This document shows, piece by piece, positions 60,298 through 64,000 of a stretch of 64,000 bases of DNA (position 1 is the first letter of the stretch; each line of letters begins with the position of its first letter). A program made the translations under genes and the position numbers. A model generated the notes under the pieces. The model was given only the letters and a program-made list of their open reading frames with translations. It ran no database searches and was not told where the DNA came from. The stretch spans positions 62,001 through 126,000 of the forward strand of contig VEQP01000001.1 of assembly GCA_018883185.1 (NCBI GenBank), read 5' to 3'. This DNA is from Nevskiaceae bacterium (GTDB taxonomy: Bacteria > Pseudomonadota > Gammaproteobacteria > Steroidobacterales > Steroidobacteraceae).

Positions 60298-62040
60298 CTA
60301 TGACGTGGCGACCGCCGTGCGTGCTGCTTGAGCGATGGCCGCACTGCCTGCGCTCGGCATGTAGAGGTATTCGCCGCCCAACCAGCGCGCGAGCTTTTGA
60401 CCCGCCCCGTGGCTCACGAAGCTGCGCTGCGTATCGATCAACAAGGTTTTTAAGCCTTGAGCAGCAACTGTGGCGGCAATGCGCTGCAGTTCGTCATCGA
60501 CCCCGGCGCGCTCGGTGCGTAGCCCGACATTCGCGCGTCCGTCAGTCAGCATTACGAGCACGATGTTGCAGTAGCCCTTGCGTTTGGCCTGCTCGGCCAC
60601 TTCGAGCGTCAGCAGCAGCGTTGCGGCGAGCGGCGTGCCACCACCGGTTGGAATTTGATCAACCGCGCGGCGTAACAATTCCACGCTGCTGGTGGGTGGC
60701 AGCAACAGTTCCGCCGATTGCGCGCGGAAGGACATCAAGGCCACCTTGTCGCGGTTCACATAGGCTTGCGCCAGCAGCGAGTGCACCGCGCCCTTAGCCT
60801 GTCGCATCCGATTCAGCGCCATGCTGCCGCTTGCGTCTACGGCAAATATGAACAAGGCGCCCGCCTTGCTCTTGTAGCGTTTGATGCGAATGTCGTCGGT
60901 ACGCAGCGTCAGGTTGCCATGTCGGCGGGTGCGGATCCGTTGCCACGGGGCGGCGGCGCGCAACGTGGCAATCACGTCGATACGTTGACCTTTTAGCGAC
61001 CCCGGAACACTCGCGACATGACGGCCACGGGTCCCTGCCGTGCTGCCGCGTGATCCTGCGCGGCTACGTCGAGAACGACTGAACGGCATTGCATCAAGGA
61101 CGGCAGGCAGTTCCGTATCGAGTGCCTCGAGGATTTCTTCGGCCATCTCCAGACTGTCGATCTCGGGTGTGGAGGTATCGGCCCCGTTCGGTTCCGGGCG
61201 CTCTTGCGGCGGTGGTGGCGAGTCGGTTGGCGGTGTGTTTTGCTCGGGGTGACGCGTGGCCCGCGGCAACAGCACCAAACGCACGGCGATCTCCACATCC
61301 TCGCGTTGCACATGATCACGCAGCGCGAGCGCTGCGCTCGCACGCGCCGCCAAGCTGGCGAAGAGGTCGGCTCTGTGTCCTTGTACGCCGAGTGCGATAG
61401 CGGTGGCGCAAAGTTCTTCCTGTTGTGCCGAAGTGATCTCCACTGCATCTAACGAAGCGCGCGCGAGTTCGAGCACGCCGCGCAACATCTCAATCTCATC
61501 CTGCCATGCGCGATGGGTGGGGTTGAGATGACGATCAACGATACTGAGGCGCGCCTCACTGCTCGCGGCTTCAGGCATGCGGACGATCAGCCCCATCCGA
61601 TCGAGCAGATGCGCCCTAGGCTGTCCTTCGGCCGGATCGTAGCTGCCAACCAGTCGAAAGCGGGCAGGGACACGGCGACTGATTCCATCGCGCTCGATGC
61701 GCAGCTCTCCTTCCTCAAGCGCTCCCAGCAAGGTATTCGCCGTACCTTCGGTCAACAAATTGCAGGCGTCGACGAGCAGCACGCCGCCATCGGCACGCCC
61801 CAGAACACCGGCGCGGATCACGCGCGTACCGTGCTGCAGGGTTGCTTCGAGATCGAGTCCTCCAAGCAGTGCCTCTTGATCGCAGCCGAGTGGCAGCACG
61901 ACCTGATGGACGCCCGGCAGCAGGTCGGCAAGGCCTTGCATCAACGCGCTTTTGCCGCTGCCCGGTGGGCCGACGAACACACAGCCGCGCAACCGGGGCT
62001 CCAGCGCCAGCATGAGCAGGGCGAGCCGCGGCGTATCCAT
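60298..62040 (-). CDS. bchD: Magnesium chelatase subunit D
   Basis: The 580-residue protein has an N-terminal AAA+ domain with Walker A GPPGSGKSALMQG (24-36) and LLVDACN (89-95) in place of the usual DE Walker B, a Pro/acidic linker (about 265-295) and a C-terminal integrin I domain with MIDAS motif DASGS at 402-406 and TDGRAN near 499-504. With BchI it forms the motor complex that drives Mg insertion into protoporphyrin IX by BchH. It starts 35 bases after bchI. The ATG at 62040 has no clear Shine-Dalgarno; the upstream frame is open but only CTG codons offer earlier starts. Confidence 0.92.
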   Translation of the reverse strand: MDTPRLALLMLALEPRLRGCVFVGPPGSGKSALMQGLADLLPGVHQVVLPLGCDQEALLGGLDLEATLQHGTRVIRAGVLGRADGGVLLVDACNLLTEGTANTLLGALEEGELRIERDGISRRVPARFRLVGSYDPAEGQPRAHLLDRMGLIVRMPEAASSEARLSIVDRHLNPTHRAWQDEIEMLRGVLELARASLDAVEITSAQQEELCATAIALGVQGHRADLFASLAARASAALALRDHVQREDVEIAVRLVLLPRATRHPEQNTPPTDSPPPPQERPEPNGADTSTPEIDSLEMAEEILEALDTELPAVLDAMPFSRSRRSRAGSRGSTAGTRGRHVASVPGSLKGQRIDVIATLRAAAPWQRIRTRRHGNLTLRTDDIRIKRYKSKAGALFIFAVDASGSMALNRMRQAKGAVHSLLAQAYVNRDKVALMSFRAQSAELLLPPTSSVELLRRAVDQIPTGGGTPLAATLLLTLEVAEQAKRKGYCNIVLVMLTDGRANVGLRTERAGVDDELQRIAATVAAQGLKTLLIDTQRSFVSHGAGQKLARWLGGEYLYMPSAGSAAIAQAARTAVATS

Positions 62041-62075
62041 CGCGACCAGCGCAGGCAGAGGCAGTCGGTTGAGGA

Positions 62076-63092
62076 TCAGGCGAGCGCCTCGGCGAGCACC
62101 CGTCGCACTCGCTCATCATCGGCCGCAGGTTCCAGCGGGTCCTTACGTAACCGGTGTGCGAGAGCGAGCGGCGCCACACGCTTGACGTGTTCCGGTAATG
62201 CGGCGGGCGCACCCTCGTAGGCGGCCAGCGCCAACGCGGCGCGGGTGATGGCGAGTTCGCCGCGGTGCCCATCGATTGCCAGCAGATCGCACAGTCGCGC
62301 GGCCAGCAGCAACGCCTCATGCGACACCTCAACCTGCGGGCGTCGGGCAATCGCTGCGGCCAGCGTGCGGCGTAGCTTGGCTTGTGCATTCGCGTAACGC
62401 TTGCCGAACGCGATCGGATCGGTCTCGAAGGCGAGTCGTCGTCGTACGATCTCGACGCGTTGCGTGACATCGGCGACGGTGCGAATACGAGCGTGCAAGC
62501 CAAACCGATCGAGCAGTTGGGGTCGCAGGTCGCCCTCTTCGGGGTTGCCTGAACCGACGAGCACGAAGCGCGCAGGGTGACGGATGCTCAGGCCCTCGCG
62601 TTCGACGACGTTCACGCCGCTCGCAGCAACATCGAGCAGCAAGTCGACGAGATGATCCTCGAGCAGGTTGACTTCGTCGATGTAGAGAAATCCGCGGTGT
62701 GCTGCAGCGAGCAGTCCTGGCGAGAAGGCTTGTACGCCATCAATGAGTGCGCGCTCGATGTCGACCGAACCGACCACACGATCCTCGGTAGCACCGAGCG
62801 GTAAATCAACCACGGGCACCGGGCGGCGAGTTGCCTTCAGCACTGAAGACTTGCCGCTGCAGTGCAAGCACTCGGCTGCGGGTGCGACGGGATCGCAGTT
62901 GTAGGGGCACCCCGCCACTACCGATGTCATGGGCAGCAGCTGGGCCAGGGCGCGTACGGCGGTGCTCTTCGCGGTGCCGCGGTGACCTGTCACCAAGACG
63001 CCACCGATCGAGGGGTCGATGACGCTCAGCAGGATCGCGAGCTTCAACTCTTCCTGACCGACGATCGCTACGAAGGGAAAACTCTGTTGCAC
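62076..63092 (-). CDS. bchI: Magnesium chelatase subunit I (AAA+ ATPase)
   Basis: The 338-residue ATPase has Walker A GHRGTAKST (36-44), Walker B GFLYIDEVNLLEDHLVDLLLD, and the family stretch VVDLPLGATEDRVVGSVDIERAL. GSGNPEEGDLRPQLLDRFGL identifies the BchI/ChlI family. A Cys set (C62, C66, C75, C78 in GCPYNCDP...ECLHC) may bind metal or act as a redox switch. The start is GTG at 63092 overlapping an out-of-frame ATG (ATGTG). GAGGAGG lies four bases before the GTG. BchI hydrolyses ATP in the chelatase complex. It opens the bchI-bchD-methyltransferase-epimerase operon. Confidence 0.94.
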   Translation of the reverse strand: MQQSFPFVAIVGQEELKLAILLSVIDPSIGGVLVTGHRGTAKSTAVRALAQLLPMTSVVAGCPYNCDPVAPAAECLHCSGKSSVLKATRRPVPVVDLPLGATEDRVVGSVDIERALIDGVQAFSPGLLAAAHRGFLYIDEVNLLEDHLVDLLLDVAASGVNVVEREGLSIRHPARFVLVGSGNPEEGDLRPQLLDRFGLHARIRTVADVTQRVEIVRRRLAFETDPIAFGKRYANAQAKLRRTLAAAIARRPQVEVSHEALLLAARLCDLLAIDGHRGELAITRAALALAAYEGAPAALPEHVKRVAPLALAHRLRKDPLEPAADDERVRRVLAEALA

Positions 63093-63113
63093 ATGACCTC
63101 CTCAACCTCGATG

Positions 63114-63131
63114 TGTCAACATAACAAGACA
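63114..63131. promoter_or_regulatory. TGT-N12-ACA motif, candidate CrtJ/PpsR site
   Basis: TGTCAACATAACAAGACA fits TGT-N12-ACA exactly, with outer symmetry TGTC...GACA. It sits in the 65-base gap between bchI and the divergent bchH, where the oxygen- and light-responsive repressor CrtJ/PpsR acts in phototrophic proteobacteria. It overlaps a CATAAC sequence that could serve as the bchH -10. Confidence 0.72.
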
Positions 63132-63157
63132 GTCGCGGGTGTCAATCGGGGTGGGGT

Positions 63158-64000
63158 ATGAGAACGATTACCTTTATCGTGGGCATTGAGCGGTTCAATG
63201 CCGGTGTTTGGACCGAGGTCGAGCGGCGGCTCGCCGAAGCCGGTGTTGCCGTACGCCTCAAGCGCTATCACGACGCACACGTCGATCAGCACGATGCGCA
63301 ACTGGCTGCGGACCTCAAGTCTTCAGATGTTGTGTTCATGAGTCTCATCAACATGCGACCGCAGGCGGACTGGATCGCGGCGCAGCTCGCAGGCTCAAGG
63401 GCTGCTGCTGTGTTTGCCTACGAAAGCATGCCCGAGGTGATGCAGCTGACCAAAGTCGGTGAGCATCGTTTCAAGGAAAAGAAGGGCGAGGCACCGAAGC
63501 CCGTGCAGTTCCTGATGCGTCTGATCACCCGCGGTCGCGACGAGGATGCACTCTACGCCTACACGAAGCTCGTCAAGATCGCCTCGAAGATGTTGCCGCT
63601 AATTCCTGAGAAGCTGGCAGGCTTTCGGACTTGGCTCGGCGTCAACCTGTATTGGAATCAGCCCGACGCGCAGAACATCACCGAGATGGTCAAACTCATC
63701 GTTCGCGACACGTTCGCAGAGAGCATTGCCATCGCACCGGTCAGCATCATTCCGACCATGGGGTGTTGGGATCCGGCAAGCGGCGCGATGTTCGCCGATG
63801 CGAATGCCTATATGAAATGGGCCACTCGCCAAGGCCGATACCGCAAAGGTCAGCCGCTCGTCGCCGTTCTCGGTATGCGCAAGCACGTGGTGCAGCGGCT
63901 AGGGTATCTGCAGGAGCTCATCCAAGGCATCGAAGCGCGTGGGCTCGCCGTGCTGCCGGTGTTCGTGTCAGGTATCGAGGCGCATGTGGCGGTACGCGAG
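63158..64000 (+). CDS. bchH: Magnesium chelatase subunit H, N-terminal part (runs off window edge)
   Basis: The reading frame is open from the ATG at 63158 to the window end (281 residues of the roughly 1,200 expected). FAYESMPEVMQLTKVGEHRF near residues 87-106 matches the SMPEVM-LTK-G motif of the N-terminal BchH/ChlH domain. LPLIPEKLAGFRTWLGVNLYWNQ (about 148-170) and ELIQGIEARGLAVLPVFVSG (about 253-272) resemble the ChlH segments before and in the cobaltochelatase-like region. BchH binds protoporphyrin IX and carries the metal-insertion site. The divergent arrangement to bchI-bchD with a shared CrtJ-like motif supports bacteriochlorophyll synthesis over cobaltochelatase. Confidence 0.88.
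   Translation, partial: MRTITFIVGIERFNAGVWTEVERRLAEAGVAVRLKRYHDAHVDQHDAQLAADLKSSDVVFMSLINMRPQADWIAAQLAGSRAAAVFAYESMPEVMQLTKVGEHRFKEKKGEAPKPVQFLMRLITRGRDEDALYAYTKLVKIASKMLPLIPEKLAGFRTWLGVNLYWNQPDAQNITEMVKLIVRDTFAESIAIAPVSIIPTMGCWDPASGAMFADANAYMKWATRQGRYRKGQPLVAVLGMRKHVVQRLGYLQELIQGIEARGLAVLPVFVSGIEAHVAVRE

Noticed and set aside
60298-64000. Reading of bchI, bchD and bchH as a cobaltochelatase for aerobic B12 synthesis
   Set aside because: The large subunit has the SMPEVM and other ChlH/BchH N-terminal motifs, BchI has the GSGNPEEGDLRPQ form, and a CrtJ-like site is present. The cob genes here are of the salvage kind.

Overview
The window looks like a chromosomal segment of a free-living, GC-rich gammaproteobacterium that is probably an aerobic anoxygenic phototroph. 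The right end carries the magnesium chelatase genes bchD, bchI and bchH, with a TGT-N12-ACA motif of the CrtJ/PpsR type in the bchI-bchH promoter region. Three outer-membrane TonB-dependent receptors, a cobalamin riboswitch, membrane-bound pntAB and many exported hydrolases fit a Gram-negative scavenger of organic matter. I see no insertion sequence, prophage or CRISPR array. Taxonomy below class level is my inference only.

Layout. 1-5600: the 5' part of a cytochrome P450 cut by the window edge, a degenerate tRNA-like sequence with anticodon CAT, a nitroreductase, an S41-type protease, a lipoprotein alpha/beta hydrolase, a small beta-barrel and a membrane-anchored LytTR regulator. 5600-11100: a phosphorus-scavenging block of beta-propeller phytase, TonB receptor and exported metallophosphatase, with a Pho box in front of the phytase gene. 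11100-16600: an SbtA-like transporter with a divergent LysR regulator, then an operon of a NUDIX protein, two exported BNR-repeat proteins sharing a CPCC motif and a His-rich membrane protein. 16700-19700: an exported tyrosine phosphatase and a persulfide-response locus (BigR-like repressor, two YeeE/YedE halves, divergent persulfide dioxygenase) with two divergent promoters sharing one palindrome. 19700-28600: an SDR, an esterase/beta-lactamase-fold fusion, an esterase, an S33 peptidase with a NatAB-type ABC exporter, and a PadR/DUF1700 pair.

28600-37200: GNAT, cysteine synthase, DUF454, MOSC, fumarylacetoacetase-family hydrolase, zeta-class GST, a hydrolase with a His in the nucleophile elbow, a MORN/caspase/FGE three-domain protein and an exported ChuX/HutX-like protein. 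37100-47000: an accessory catabolic cluster with two DUF1838 proteins (one Tat-exported), a second His-elbow hydrolase, a TonB receptor, an IclR regulator, a carboxymuconolactone-decarboxylase-like protein, a TlpA thioredoxin, an amidohydrolase and a Rieske oxygenase. 47000-51600: corrinoid salvage, reading btuB-cobT-cobS-cobC behind a cobalamin riboswitch. 51700-54700: amino-sugar and murein recycling (nagA, BadF-type kinase, murQ). 54700-58500: pntAB plus an SDR. 58500-64000: bchI-bchD-methyltransferase-Tat epimerase in one direction and bchH in the other.

Functional links I infer: the phytase, receptor and phosphatase release and take up phosphate; the cobalamin genes may feed B12 to pigment synthesis and other enzymes; pntAB can supply NADPH. 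Several genes (bigR, the persulfide dioxygenase gene, padR and the ChuX-like gene) have a plausible -10 box ending 6-8 bases before the start codon and no Shine-Dalgarno sequence, so leaderless mRNAs are likely here.
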